Source: Microcoleus sp. FACHB-831 (GTDB taxonomy: Bacteria; Cyanobacteriota; Cyanobacteriia; Cyanobacteriales; FACHB-T130). From it: DNA of 64,000 bases. The notes under the pieces are model-generated. The model had not been told where the DNA came from. It did no database searches and saw only the letters and a list, made by a program, of their open reading frames with translations. A program made the translations under genes and the position numbers. Positions 27,458 through 37,366 of this stretch are shown here, in pieces. How positions within the stretch are numbered: the stretch's first letter is position 1; every line of letters starts with the position of its first letter. The DNA is taken from NCBI RefSeq assembly GCF_014695585.1, contig NZ_JACJON010000073.1:145138-209137 (forward strand), read 5' to 3'.

Positions 27458-30427
27458 CTATTCGCTTTTCGTGGTAAGTAGCAACAAGCGAGTGATAAGG
27501 TGGCCATTTTCTAAATGGTAGAACTGAACTTCGCCTCCCCAAGACCGCAACACTCGTTGGCAGATCTTCAGGTGCAGACTTGGCGGCTCGAGAAGGGGTG
27601 AAGAAGGTAGAGCCTCGCGGATGTCTCCCCGTTGGAGAGCAGTGAGGAGGTTAAGGTCAATAAGTCCGTTGTCAGTAATTAACAGTTCTAATCGTGACTT
27701 ACCGACTTGCTGACTTGCAGCCTCGGGAGTTCGGTTCTCCAGACACCATATATCAATCCGACCTCCGGGCTTAGTATTTGTGCAAGAAAATAACAGCAGT
27801 TCAAAGAAGACACATTCGAGTTTAAGGCGATCGCCATAAACGCTAAAATTGCCTGGATTATGAATTCTAGCTAGTTGTTGGCGTCCGGTCGTCAAACTCT
27901 CAACCAGACGCAGCGATCGCTTCAGCAAATTTGCCAAAGGCACGCTTTCGGCATTAGTCGCAAATGGGACATCATTTAGCAGCGGGCTGAGGGTAGCAAG
28001 GGTATTTTCCAACTGGTGCAGCAATTGTGACGAGCGCATACGTCGCAATGGTTGATCGTTGGTGGCAGAATTAGCCTCTCCTGGCGAGGGGCGCGTGCTG
28101 TGGGAGATATTAGTTGTTCTCATCTGCTCGCCTCCCTTGGTGCTTTGATCGCCTGCCAACTTACTCCCCTGCTGCCCTGGAACATCGCGATCCAGTTCCA
28201 GAAGACGACTTACACTAATAGCCACAGTCTGATGGAAAGCTTGCAAGCATCGATGTTTGAACCAGTTCAGCTCTTCGAGTGTCGAAACTTCGGCCACGCT
28301 CACCGAACTCAAATGCAGATAGTGGCGAAAGTGAGAGAACTGGCGCACCAAGGTTTCTAGAACTGGGAAGAGGTGGCGGGGCCATTTACGCCCAGCGCGA
28401 TCAGCTAGTAATATCGCTGCTTTCAAGGGGTACTTATTTTGAGTTAACTGTGGAATTACCACTCCTAACTCATCACTTACTTCAGCGGGTATATCGACAG
28501 CGAAAACTACAATTTCACCAATGCCTGATGCCCTCTGCACCCACTCTCGCGTACTATTTGGTAGAGCTGCAAGCGGGCGGCAGATGGGAGAGCGGGTTTT
28601 TATTGCTTCTTGAATCAGAGCATCCCTGTCCGGGTGGATGGTGAGAGTACCGGGAAGGCGTAGAGAAGAATCTGTAACCACTTGGTTGACAGTAGCCTTT
28701 GATTCACCTGAAGTCCAGGTGAGGATGGCAACTTGGGGACAAGAAAGCAAAGAGGCCAAATATTCCATCCAGCCACGATCGAAACCTTGCGGCGATCGCG
28801 GCAGTGACAGGAGAGTATTTAAACCCTCCATAAGAGAAGAGTAGGCAATACTTTCGAGTTCTCCAGTCTCGCTGGCAGCCAAGCCGTGCAGGAGCATACC
28901 AATTTGTTTAGCAGCAACACTTACAAGCTTGCGATCGCTCACGCTCCAAGTTCGCGGCTGCGATAAACCAATAACCAACAGACCTATAGGCTGGACGTTA
29001 CCGCAACGACATACTAAGAGCGATCGCACCCCTAAAGGTATCAGCAAACTACCCCACAAACTCTTAAAACGCTCATCGTCTTCCCAATCTTCTATCGCCA
29101 CCAACTTATAAGCTGATTCCTCTAGCAGTCGGCGATGGTCGGCGCCAAGCGGTTCTGGGGGAGAAGCTACAGGACGGCGGTTGAGCGGTTGCTGCTGGTA
29201 AACAATATTAAATGCACCCTCCCTGTCTTCTTGGAGCAACAAAAAGCGTTCGGCACCCAACCGCTCAAGGAGGGCGATCGCGCACTCCTTCAGCGCCCCC
29301 TGAGCATTGTCGTTGTCGCTAATGGCAGCAGCAATTTCTTGCATTATCAGGTTGTCCCGTTCCATTTGCCCAATCGCCGTTTCCACATCCTCGCTTCCTG
29401 CCACCAATGCCACCATCCCGGCAGCAGCGCGGACGTAATTTTTCTCCGCCTCTTCCCAGATCCGGGCTTCATTCCCTTCCACAGCCAGAAACCCCACCAG
29501 TTCCTCTCGCACTGTTATAGGCGCTGCTAGCACAGACCTAGCCCGCAGCTTTGAGAGCAACCGCCCCGTACTCTCAGCCTTGAGGGGACTTCTGCCAGCG
29601 CCAATAGTAATTAGCCTACCTTCACAAAGAGCCTGGTAGAAGTCGTAGACTTCAAGCACTAGCAGTCCAGAGGCACTGTTTGAGTTTGCCAAACCCCTCA
29701 CCATTTGCCGATTGCCTGCCCGATGCCAGAAATAGCGTCGCTCTGAGTTATACCAATAAATACTGGTGCGCGTGGGGGCTACAAATTTCTGAGTGGTCGT
29801 ACACACCGCCTCCAGCCTTTGCTGCATGGTGGGTAGGTGCAGCATCTGGTCGAGGATCTCGAACATCGGCTGGTCTGGGCGCTTGGTCGAAGAGCGCTGC
29901 CAGTCTACTTCAATTTGATACAGTGCGGCTGCCAATCCCCCAAACAACACCGATAGTTGGGCTTTTTCCGCCGCACGGGGAGAAACGCCCCACAAGTGCG
30001 ACCCAAGCAGGGCGACGCCAAAACAGCGGTCTTTGCAACGCAACGGGAACAGCAACGTGCCCTGAATGCCAAATTGTTGAGCTGCCCGACGCCATTCGCC
30101 AGCACGTACTTCTTCGCTTAAGTTCGGTATGCCAACTGGTCGCTGCTGGATCACTACTTGTTCGAGCAAGTCACCTGGATTTAGGAAAAACTTCTGCTTG
30201 AGAAAAGAGGTGTCGCCAGTGGGGGTGACACCTCCTTTGCCAAACAAACGGTGATCTAAGCGATCGTAAAGACCAATCCAAAGCAGGCGATATTGAAATT
30301 CTGCTTGGAGATAAGTTAGGGTCGTTTCGATGAGAACGTCGGCATTCTCCTCTTCCCGTAGGGTTTGAAGTACGCGCCCCAGGGCAACAATTTGTTTTTC
30401 TTCAGAAGGTAGTTGGTGCTCACCCAT
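27458..30427 (-). CDS. Large multi-GAF protein with degenerate histidine-kinase module
   Basis: 989-aa cytosolic protein. Four GAF-like domains can be made out at about residues 20-175, 205-350, 375-530 and 545-700. A helical region around 720-760 (FKHRCLQAFHQ) sits where HisKA would be but lacks the H-E-x-x-x-P motif. After a low-complexity linker, residues of about 830-985 resemble a HATPase_c fold. However, the N box is replaced by ECVFFELLLFSCTN and the G1 box is DNGLIDLN. It is therefore probably a pseudokinase or signalling scaffold rather than an active kinase. The ligands of the GAF domains are unknown. Confidence 0.75.
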   Translation of the reverse strand: MGEHQLPSEEKQIVALGRVLQTLREEENADVLIETTLTYLQAEFQYRLLWIGLYDRLDHRLFGKGGVTPTGDTSFLKQKFFLNPGDLLEQVVIQQRPVGIPNLSEEVRAGEWRRAAQQFGIQGTLLFPLRCKDRCFGVALLGSHLWGVSPRAAEKAQLSVLFGGLAAALYQIEVDWQRSSTKRPDQPMFEILDQMLHLPTMQQRLEAVCTTTQKFVAPTRTSIYWYNSERRYFWHRAGNRQMVRGLANSNSASGLLVLEVYDFYQALCEGRLITIGAGRSPLKAESTGRLLSKLRARSVLAAPITVREELVGFLAVEGNEARIWEEAEKNYVRAAAGMVALVAGSEDVETAIGQMERDNLIMQEIAAAISDNDNAQGALKECAIALLERLGAERFLLLQEDREGAFNIVYQQQPLNRRPVASPPEPLGADHRRLLEESAYKLVAIEDWEDDERFKSLWGSLLIPLGVRSLLVCRCGNVQPIGLLVIGLSQPRTWSVSDRKLVSVAAKQIGMLLHGLAASETGELESIAYSSLMEGLNTLLSLPRSPQGFDRGWMEYLASLLSCPQVAILTWTSGESKATVNQVVTDSSLRLPGTLTIHPDRDALIQEAIKTRSPICRPLAALPNSTREWVQRASGIGEIVVFAVDIPAEVSDELGVVIPQLTQNKYPLKAAILLADRAGRKWPRHLFPVLETLVRQFSHFRHYLHLSSVSVAEVSTLEELNWFKHRCLQAFHQTVAISVSRLLELDRDVPGQQGSKLAGDQSTKGGEQMRTTNISHSTRPSPGEANSATNDQPLRRMRSSQLLHQLENTLATLSPLLNDVPFATNAESVPLANLLKRSLRLVESLTTGRQQLARIHNPGNFSVYGDRLKLECVFFELLLFSCTNTKPGGRIDIWCLENRTPEAASQQVGKSRLELLITDNGLIDLNLLTALQRGDIREALPSSPLLEPPSLHLKICQRVLRSWGGEVQFYHLENGHLITRLLLLTTKSE

Positions 30428-30904
30428 TTTATGAAATCGGCGGTTGAAGAGAGAGAGTGCTTAGACCCGAAGATAGCTTTATTATGTAGTTTGGGGAAAA
30501 ACTAGGCAGAGTATTGGTTTGATAAACTAATCGCTGTCTAATTAACAGTATTTTTTTGCCCCAGGTTAGCTGCACAAAAGGGTGGACACAGGTTAAACAT
30601 AAGCACAAGGCTTGAAAGATAATCTGCCCAACTAAACTCACCTATAACAGGGCACGCTTGGTGCGGCAAGCGAAACCATTGGTTTTTTGGTAGGTAAAAG
30701 TCAAAATTTTTGCCCCCTCACTTTATTGTCACCTGCTGACGCACGGGTAATCCCTTTTTAATATTGAATGTTTCTAGCTTTTTTGGCTTGGGGGTAGTGT
30801 TCTTTCGCTATCATCCCTAATCCCCAAAGAGGGTTCCTTGTTCAAGGGTTATTCATCCCTACAATAAACAAGGAACAATCAAAAACCACCAAATAACAAT
30901 AAGC
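30428..30904. other. Intergenic region upstream of pyrD
   Basis: Divergent promoters for the multi-GAF gene and pyrD should lie here. The one clear structure is an inverted repeat GTTCCTTGTT (30833-30842) / AACAAGGAAC (30867-30876), about 30 bases before the pyrD start. Its position would allow it to act as an operator or mRNA leader hairpin. Confidence 0.4.
30833..30876 (+). promoter_or_regulatory. 10-bp inverted repeat in the pyrD leader
   Basis: Perfect arms GTTCCTTGTT and AACAAGGAAC are separated by 24 bases. The right arm ends 28 bases before the GTG start of pyrD. No T run follows, so it is more likely an operator or leader structure than a terminator. Confidence 0.4.
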
Positions 30905-32044
30905 GTGGATATTTATCAACTTGGTATTCGTCCCTTACTGTTCTCTGGATTGAATGCCGATCCAGAATGGTTGCATCAACAGACTCTGCAAATTCTGGGC
31001 GCCCTTTCGCAGAAGCCTGCGAGTTACCCCCCTACTAGCTGGGTTCTAGCACAATTACAACAATCTTGCTGTTTAACAGATTCATCTCTGGAACAAACTC
31101 TGTGGGGGCTAAAATTCCCCAATCCACTTGGGTTAGCCGCAGGGTTTGATAAGGATGGCGTTGCTGCTAGCATTTGGCAGCGCTTGGGCTTTGGCTTTGC
31201 AGAACTCGGTACGGTGACATTCCAGCCACAACCAGGCAATTCTCGTCCTCGCTTGTTTCGCTTGCCAAGCGACAAAGCAGCCCTCAACCGGATGGGATTT
31301 AACAATCAAGGGGCAGTTGCGATGGCAGCAAGGTTGTTGGCGAATGGTGGAGAGCTACCAGAGGCGACCGACTCCGGACTAATTGGCATTAATCTGGGTA
31401 AATCTAAGATAACCCCAATAGAAGAAGCTGCTGCTGACTATTTAGGAAGTTTTCGACTTCTGAAGGATTTGGGAAACTATTTTGTGGTTAACGTTAGTTC
31501 ACCCAATACTCCGGGGTTGCGTAGTCTCCAGTCTAGCGATCAGTTGAGTTTGATTTTAGACGCACTGCAACAGGAAAACACTTCACACAAGCCGCTTTTA
31601 GTTAAGATAGCGCCAGATTTAGAGTACAGCGCGATCGCGGACATCCTAGACCTAGCCAAAACATACCAGCTAGCAGGGATTATCGCTACCAACACTACTA
31701 TCAGCCGCGATGGACTAAAAACTCAGGTGATTCCCCAAACTGGCAAACCTATAACCGAAGAAGCTGGCGGAATTAGCGGTGCGCCACTGAGAGATCGTTC
31801 CACTGAAGTAATTCGCTTTATATGGCGAGAAACCAAAGGTCAACTGCCCATTATTGGCGTTGGGGGTATTTTTACAGCTGAAGATGCTTGGGAGAAAATT
31901 ACAGCAGGGGCTAGTTTGATTCAAGTCTACACGGGCTGGGTTTACGAAGGCCCCTGGATGGTGCGCCGCATTTTACAAGGCCTAGTACAAAAGTTAGAGG
32001 AACGGGGATTAAACTCTATTTCTGAGGCTGTCGGGAATGGGTAA
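30905..32044 (+). CDS. pyrD: Dihydroorotate dehydrogenase (quinone), class 2
   Basis: 379-aa FMN enzyme that oxidises dihydroorotate to orotate in pyrimidine synthesis, passing electrons to membrane quinone. Motifs include [54 protein letters not shown] (with the class-2 catalytic Ser region), [28 protein letters not shown] and [17 protein letters not shown]. The N-terminal helical extension typical of class 2 is present. The start is GTG. Confidence 0.97.
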   Translation: MDIYQLGIRPLLFSGLNADPEWLHQQTLQILGALSQKPASYPPTSWVLAQLQQSCCLTDSSLEQTLWGLKFPNPLGLAAGFDKDGVAASIWQRLGFGFAELGTVTFQPQPGNSRPRLFRLPSDKAALNRMGFNNQGAVAMAARLLANGGELPEATDSGLIGINLGKSKITPIEEAAADYLGSFRLLKDLGNYFVVNVSSPNTPGLRSLQSSDQLSLILDALQQENTSHKPLLVKIAPDLEYSAIADILDLAKTYQLAGIIATNTTISRDGLKTQVIPQTGKPITEEAGGISGAPLRDRSTEVIRFIWRETKGQLPIIGVGGIFTAEDAWEKITAGASLIQVYTGWVYEGPWMVRRILQGLVQKLEERGLNSISEAVGNG

Positions 32045-32124
32045 TTGGGGATATATGCGATGGGTGATTTGCTAAATGCTTAGCAATGACCGATGCCCAA
32101 TGCCCAATAACCAATTACTAATGC

Positions 32125-33312
32125 CTAAAAGTCCTTCTCAAAAACCTCATCTCTCAGAACAATGTGGTGCTTGGAGTCTAAGATAATTATCCCTCGTTGC
32201 TGTAGACTACTCAGCAATCGCGTGATCGTCACCCTAGTAGTGCAGCAGGCATTAGCTAAGTCCTGATGAGTTAGGCGAATGTTCAGCCTCGTTCCTGCGG
32301 CGTGGGGTTCACCAATTTCCTGTTTCAGGAGCCGCAATAGATGTTGCAAACGGTCTCTAACTCGTCGATGCCCGGAAATAGCTAAAAGGGATTCTGTCTG
32401 TCGCAATCGCTGGTTAACTTGATTAAAAAGCATCTGCGTCAGAGCAGGGGAGGCTGTTATCTCTGCTTGGGAAACTGATGCTAGCTCGACATCAGAAAAG
32501 GCTATAGCTTGGAAGGTTTGTAGCTGTGTAAGACTGTGCCCGAAAGGCATCCCCGGCCCTGCCAGACCCACAAGCACTTCTTCACCATTGTCAGCAAGCG
32601 TACTCAGTTTCACCAGTCCCTGGCAGACTAGCCAAATACAATGGGGTTGCAGGGGTACTATCTCTCCCTTAGCATAAATATGGATTTGGCGATTCTGGCG
32701 CAAATCGTAGTTAATACTGTCTAGGGCCTGCTGCTTGCGCTTGCGATCGCTAATGTCGCGCACCAGCCAGCGCAGCGTCAGCGCCTTGCCTTTGGCATTG
32801 CAGCCAGCAGCTATTGTTACGGCTGCATAAAAAGCCTCGCCGTTTCGCGGCTCTAACCGCAATTCCCACTCCTGTGGCGATCGCTCTTGCTGCTGCCGTC
32901 GTGACATTTCGTAACGAAAGAGCTGGCGATCTTCTGGACTGACAAAGGTGATTGCTGGTTTGCCTACCAGAAACTTTTGCGACACGTTGAAAAGTCCCGC
33001 AGCGGCACGATTTCCCTCTAGTATTACCCCTTCGGGATCGGTCACGAGGTAGGCGTCGGGCGCGAACTCAAACAAATCCTTGTAGCGCTGACGTTCTGCT
33101 TCCAGCTCTTGACGGATAGCAATTAGTTCGTCATTCTGCGCCCGTAGCTCTTCTACAGCTACGTTCAGTTCTTCGGAGACAACGCCCAGCTCTTTGAAGG
33201 CTACTGGCAAAAGTTCTGGCGGTGGCTCTAACTCTGCGATCGCTCCTTTGTAGAGTTCGGCCAGACGATAGTTCATCCCCTCTATCTGTTGAAAAAATAT
33301 GTCTGCGTTCAC
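32125..33312 (-). CDS. PAS domain / Crp-Fnr-type transcription regulator
   Basis: 395-aa protein. A coiled-coil N-terminus (about 40-80) leads into a PAS domain (about 80-195: LFEFAPDAYLVTDPEGVILE through VRDISDRKR). A cNMP-binding-like beta-barrel follows (about 200-300, with IYAKGEIVPLQ and LVGLAGPGMPFG), then a Crp-type helix-turn-helix (about 320-385: RLTHQDLANACCTTRVTITRLL). The barrel lacks an obvious GE-x(6)-R-(S/T)A cyclic-nucleotide signature, so it may not bind cAMP. The PAS input suggests redox, light or small-molecule sensing. A strong downstream partner is not evident. Confidence 0.85.
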   Translation of the reverse strand: MNADIFFQQIEGMNYRLAELYKGAIAELEPPPELLPVAFKELGVVSEELNVAVEELRAQNDELIAIRQELEAERQRYKDLFEFAPDAYLVTDPEGVILEGNRAAAGLFNVSQKFLVGKPAITFVSPEDRQLFRYEMSRRQQQERSPQEWELRLEPRNGEAFYAAVTIAAGCNAKGKALTLRWLVRDISDRKRKQQALDSINYDLRQNRQIHIYAKGEIVPLQPHCIWLVCQGLVKLSTLADNGEEVLVGLAGPGMPFGHSLTQLQTFQAIAFSDVELASVSQAEITASPALTQMLFNQVNQRLRQTESLLAISGHRRVRDRLQHLLRLLKQEIGEPHAAGTRLNIRLTHQDLANACCTTRVTITRLLSSLQQRGIIILDSKHHIVLRDEVFEKDF

Positions 33313-34071
33313 CTCAGCTCTCCAACTCTCGTACTAACTACTGAAGGATAGCTAACTTTCTATCTAATGCACGATAAATAAATTGTTAGATTTTGTAAAC
33401 AGCGCCGTACAAATTATTACTACACCAACCTTTCCCACAAAAAAAATAATGCTCTTTTTGCGGGCGCTTTTAGGATAATTTTACAATTTTTCAGCCACGT
33501 CTTCCCCCTAATTGTATATTTGATTACTTCTTTTCTTAACACTCAACGCTCTTAAACTAACTAAGTCGTCTAGTGGTTGTTCAAGCTCGCGCTCAATACT
33601 ACAAGGCTCCCACAAGACAGGGAGTTTTTTGGGCTTGGGGTGTTGGGGATACTTAAATTGTAAATTTTTCTTCCAAAGGCCTAAAAAGCTCTTGCTGCAA
33701 ACAGCTTAGGAAAAATAGGGTTTGCCGCGATCGCCATTTGGTATGGAAATTTCATCTGTAGCTCACACTCTTGTATACGCGATCGCACATTGAGTTAACA
33801 TTATGCCCATTCGTCAGGTAGAAGTTAAGGAAAACCGAAACAGTTATTCTTGCTTACTAAGGACAACAGCTCAATGGCAATCTCCTGTGGGAGCTTCTAA
33901 GCGGGAAGTAAAATAGCGATTACTGTCTATCGTTGTAATATATTCCGCCCCTGAAACTCCCATTTTATCTCTTAGCAGGTATTTATAAATTCGGCTGTTA
34001 TCTCCAGTTAGTTTATTTTTATTTATTCGTGATATTTTAATATTGATAAACTCAATAGCGAGATAAAATTT
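33313..34071. other. Intergenic region without a confident gene
   Basis: About 760 bases. A small hairpin CTCCC/GGGAG with a T tract lies at about 33607-33636. Short ORFs exist on both strands. One on the plus strand at 33803-33916 starts MPIRQVEVKENRNSYSC. One on the minus strand at 33871-34092 ends in SRLEAPTGDCH. They overlap each other and neither is recognisable. Confidence 0.35.
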
Positions 34072-34287
34072 ATGCCAAAGTATCAGTTTCATGATGAAAT
34101 AAGCCTAGCAGAAACAGCCGAAGAATTGGGTAAAAAAGCTATGTCGTTAGGGCTTATACCTAGCTTCGTAGTACGCTTTTTCCCAGATAGCAGGCAATTC
34201 TACATACCTAATGAAAATGAATCAGAGCCTCTTACACCAGAAGAAGCCTACCTACGTTTGAAAAAATTAGTTGAAGAAGCAGGCTAA
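34072..34287 (+). CDS. Hypothetical 71-aa protein
   Basis: Small acidic protein with a clean frame, no membrane segment and a helix-sheet-helix look (AETAEELGKKAMSLGLIP, VVRFFPDSRQFYIPNE, TPEEAYLRLKKLVEEAG). The RBS is weak. I do not recognise the family. The balanced composition and the pattern of helix-forming ends favour a real gene. Confidence 0.55.
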   Translation: MPKYQFHDEISLAETAEELGKKAMSLGLIPSFVVRFFPDSRQFYIPNENESEPLTPEEAYLRLKKLVEEAG

Positions 34288-34595
34288 TAAGACTTTTAAA
34301 TATTATAAATTATATGTTTTGTAAGGTAAGCATGAGAAAATAATAAAAATATTTATTGTTTATATTGGCTATCTAATTAAGCAGACCAAAAATTAAAGTT
34401 TTCTGGTTTTGGGCAGCGATCGCGCCTATATATTGGAGCCAGGGAAATTATACCAACAACACTCCTGAATATAATAAGATTAGCAGATTGCGGGAGTTGG
34501 ATAAAACAACAGGTTTATGCCTTTATAAACCCCCAAGCCAAAAAATTAGAGCCACTCACTAGCTGAGTTGTAGAAGTTTAACAGATCGGCAAATA
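34288..34595. other. Intergenic region upstream of the terminal oxidase
   Basis: AT-rich at 34288-34380, with one HIP1 site near 34417. It presumably contains the oxidase promoter. I see no clear binding site or terminator. Confidence 0.35.
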
Positions 34596-35258
34596 ATGAT
34601 TCAGCTCCTTGTCAATTTTTTAGAATTAGTCTTGTCCGTTTTTTATCGCAATCGTTTCTATCCACGATTTTATCTTCTTGAGACGATTTCGAGGGTTCCG
34701 TATTTTGCTTATTTGTCTGTTCTTCACCTTTATGAAAGTCTGGGTGCGTGGAAGCAAGCCGACTGGATTAAAGTTCACTTTGCTGAATCATGGAATGAGT
34801 TACATCATCTCCGAATTGTTGAAGCGCTTGGTGGCGGAAAACATTGGGGCGATCGCTTTATTGGTCGTATCGGCGTTTTGGGTTACTACTGGACTTTGGT
34901 TTTTGTCTACATGTTCTCTCCCCGCTCGGCTTACCACTTTAATCAATTAGTGGAAGAAAAGGCATATCACACCTATGATAAATTCCTAAACGAAAATGAG
35001 ACCGAGCTTAAAACTCAGCCAGCGCCACAAATTGCGATTGATTACTACCGAGATGGCGATCTCTATATGTTTGATGACTTTCAAACTTCCCATTTGCTTT
35101 CGGAACGCCGCCCAAAGATTGAAAATCTTTACGATGTATTTGTTGCCATTAGAAATGACGAAATGGAACACCTCAAAACGATGATGACTTGCCAACGACT
35201 AGACGCGAAAGAAGTATTGAAGAGTCCCCACTCTCCTGAATTTCAACCCCCAGTCTAA
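34596..35258 (+). CDS. Plastoquinol terminal oxidase (alternative oxidase family)
   Basis: 220-aa membrane-associated di-iron enzyme that oxidises plastoquinol with oxygen and protects the electron transport chain from over-reduction. Di-iron ligands are visible: Glu47 in LYESLG, Glu68 and His71 in ESWNELHHLRI, Glu120/121 in LVEEKAYHTY, and Glu189 and His192 in RNDEMEHLKTM. A hydrophobic segment (about 89-110) fits interfacial membrane binding. Length and motifs match the cyanobacterial PTOX/AOX group. The stop codon overlaps the convergent holB stop by 4 bases. Confidence 0.95.
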   Translation: MIQLLVNFLELVLSVFYRNRFYPRFYLLETISRVPYFAYLSVLHLYESLGAWKQADWIKVHFAESWNELHHLRIVEALGGGKHWGDRFIGRIGVLGYYWTLVFVYMFSPRSAYHFNQLVEEKAYHTYDKFLNENETELKTQPAPQIAIDYYRDGDLYMFDDFQTSHLLSERRPKIENLYDVFVAIRNDEMEHLKTMMTCQRLDAKEVLKSPHSPEFQPPV

Positions 35259-36208
35259 GCAGCAGCTTGAATCATTTCTAGCAAGGTTACTTCCCAAACT
35301 AATCGCGGCTGGGCATAACTTAGCAGATATTGTCGCGCCTTCTCCAGCAGGGTACAAACGCGAGGCTGCCTTGTCTGTTGCCACCAAGAATACTGCAAAT
35401 AATCAACTAACCACAGTTGGGCTTCTGTATCTAAACTCTTATCGATCTTGCGGGCAAGTTCTAGGGCGTTACGGGGAGATTTATTCACCTGAATTAGTTC
35501 GCCAAGTAACTCAGGGGGAATTGCCTGGAGTTGCTGCATTGATGCGATCGCTTCTCCCGGACTACCAGCGGCGATCGCTAACACTTCTTTGTGCGACAAA
35601 ATATCTTCAAAACCGTTTTGCTGCAATACTTGCGCCATTGCCTTTAGAGTCAGCCGATAAAAAGGAATCCGCGCTACACGCGATACCAAAGTTGGTAACA
35701 ACGAAGACTCCGAAGGTGCTATCAATATCAGCGTTGCCTGTCCCGGTTCCTCTAGCGTCTTCAGCAAGCCATTCGCCGCCGCCTCTGCCATTGCCTCCGC
35801 CTGCTCTATCACCACAATAGAGCGCGATGCTTCTAGGGGTGGACGACTGAGAAACTGAGCAATTTCTCGGATTTGCTCTAAGCGAATTTGAGGGGGAGCC
35901 TTGCGCTTTACTCCAGCCGCCGCCGCCTCTGTGGCGGACAACCGCTGACCGTTGTGGAGATAAGTAGGCTCCACCCACAACACATCGGGATGGTTGCGTT
36001 TATGCAGTTTGGTTTGTACCGATGCAACTTTACCATCTGGTATATCTTGACAAAACAGAAATTCAATAAAACATCGGGCGGCGAGACTTCTTCCCACGCC
36101 ATCGGCTCCGGCAAAAAGATAAGCTGGAGCAATACGTTTTTGTGCCACAGCAGCAGTCAATAACTCGATGGCGTGATGTTGCTCTACAAGTGGTTCAAAA
36201 AAATTCAT
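35255..36208 (-). CDS. holB: DNA polymerase III subunit delta prime
   Basis: Clamp-loader subunit, about 317 aa from the Met that starts MNFFEPLVEQHHAIELL. The frame is open 11 codons further upstream, but the family homology starts at this Met. The N-terminal AAA+ fold has LFAGADGVGRSLAA (degenerate P-loop, as usual for delta prime), the Cys/His-type segment after it, RLEQIREIAQFLSRPP, SIVVIEQAEAM, NGLLKTLEEPGQATLILIA and SRVARIPFYRL. It sits downstream of tmk on the same strand, a conserved arrangement in bacteria. The 3' end overlaps the oxidase gene tail-to-tail. Confidence 0.94.
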   Translation of the reverse strand: MNFFEPLVEQHHAIELLTAAVAQKRIAPAYLFAGADGVGRSLAARCFIEFLFCQDIPDGKVASVQTKLHKRNHPDVLWVEPTYLHNGQRLSATEAAAAGVKRKAPPQIRLEQIREIAQFLSRPPLEASRSIVVIEQAEAMAEAAANGLLKTLEEPGQATLILIAPSESSLLPTLVSRVARIPFYRLTLKAMAQVLQQNGFEDILSHKEVLAIAAGSPGEAIASMQQLQAIPPELLGELIQVNKSPRNALELARKIDKSLDTEAQLWLVDYLQYSWWQQTRQPRVCTLLEKARQYLLSYAQPRLVWEVTLLEMIQAAA

Positions 36209-36310
36209 ATGAAGGGAAGTCAAATAAAAAATCGCCCCCAAATCCTGCTTTAGTTTTGCTTGCTCGAATCTGGGAAGCTTGCACGTAACAAGAATAATGT
36301 CAAAAAAATT

Positions 36311-36973
36311 TTAATTGTTAATTTGTTCGTGCCATTGGGTCAAATGATTGTGCAAAATTTGCTGAATCTGCTGTTGCACTATGGCTTCACTGGGGCTAGC
36401 ATTTACCCGCACAATCCGCTCTGGTTGAGCTGTAGCTAACTCGCGATAACCCTGGCTAACTCGACGATGGAAATCTAAATGGGCTTGCTCCATGCGGTCA
36501 GCCTTTCCCCTAGCTTTTGCCCGCGATAAACCTATCTCTACATCGACATCTAGCCAGATAGTCAGGTCACTTTCGAGTCCACCAGTGGCAATTTGGTTTA
36601 GCTGTTGGATGAGTGAGAGGCTAAGACCGCGACCATAGCCCTGGTAAGCTATGGTTGAGTATGTGTAGCGATCGCACAACACAATGCCTCCTTTAGCCAG
36701 AGTCGGCTTCAGAACTTGCTCGACGTGCTGTGCGCGGTCAGCAGCATACAACAATAGTTCTGCCCGTTCAAACATCGGTTGCCCCCGTTCTTCTAGCAAC
36801 AACTGGCGCAACCCCACACCTAACTCTGTACCACCAGGCTCCCGCGTGACGACAATTGATACATCAGGCTGAATTTCTGTCATCCTTGCCAAGAGCCAGT
36901 CGCGCGATCGCTGTATTTGAGTGGTTTTGCCGCAGCCTTCCACCCCCTCAAACACAATCAACTTGCCCTGCAT
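36311..36973 (-). CDS. tmk: Thymidylate kinase
   Basis: 220-aa kinase converting dTMP to dTDP. P-loop FEGVEGCGKTTQI is near residues 8-20, the DR-type motif TREPGGTELG at about 46, the CDRYTYSTIAYQGYGRG segment at about 98-113, and LTIWLDVDVEIGLSRAKARGK forms the lid region. It probably forms an operon with holB immediately downstream. Confidence 0.96.
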   Translation of the reverse strand: MQGKLIVFEGVEGCGKTTQIQRSRDWLLARMTEIQPDVSIVVTREPGGTELGVGLRQLLLEERGQPMFERAELLLYAADRAQHVEQVLKPTLAKGGIVLCDRYTYSTIAYQGYGRGLSLSLIQQLNQIATGGLESDLTIWLDVDVEIGLSRAKARGKADRMEQAHLDFHRRVSQGYRELATAQPERIVRVNASPSEAIVQQQIQQILHNHLTQWHEQINN

Positions 36974-37150
36974 TACTCAATCCTTATCGCTGGCGCTGTG
37001 ATATAACTTCCCGTTTATATCACAACTAGCCAAATATTTTTCAACTACTTTCCCGGTTCGCGTTGAACTGTAGTTCCCAATCTCGCCTAAATCTTGAACC
37101 GCGTACAATAAACCGGAACCACCTAACTTTTATCCGGAGGAGCGGGTAAG

Positions 37151-37366
37151 ATGCTAGAAGCTGATAAAAGCGAAGTAATTGCTACACGCCTTTACAGAGA
37201 TACATTGTATCATAACCCTCAACTAATGTTCGATATGATTAGAGGGTCTAGCGTTCTCACGTCCGGGGTTTTTTATGGCTCGCTATACTTGTTCATTTAT
37301 CATTGCCGTTCCCATCGATCATCTCCAACAGTTGTTAATCGATGTTTTGGAGTCCTGCCGTCTTGA
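37151..37366 (+). CDS. Possible short ORF overlapping the next gene
   Basis: A 71-codon frame starts at an ATG preceded by GGAGGAG with 8-10 base spacing, the best ribosome-binding site in the neighbourhood. It overlaps the first 92 bases of the conserved gene at 37275 in a different frame. The product (MLEADKSEVIATRLYRDTLY...) matches nothing I know. It could be a leader ORF that couples translation to the downstream gene, or chance. Confidence 0.3.
   Translation: MLEADKSEVIATRLYRDTLYHNPQLMFDMIRGSSVLTSGVFYGSLYLFIYHCRSHRSSPTVVNRCFGVLPS

Noticed and set aside
29680..30201. 173-aa plus-strand ORF antisense to the multi-GAF gene
   Set aside because: The opposite strand encodes a continuous GAF-domain protein, and this product has no domain features.
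33871..34092. 73-aa minus-strand ORF ending in LEAPTGDCH
   Set aside because: Overlaps the start of the better-supported 71-aa gene, has no RBS, and resembles no family.
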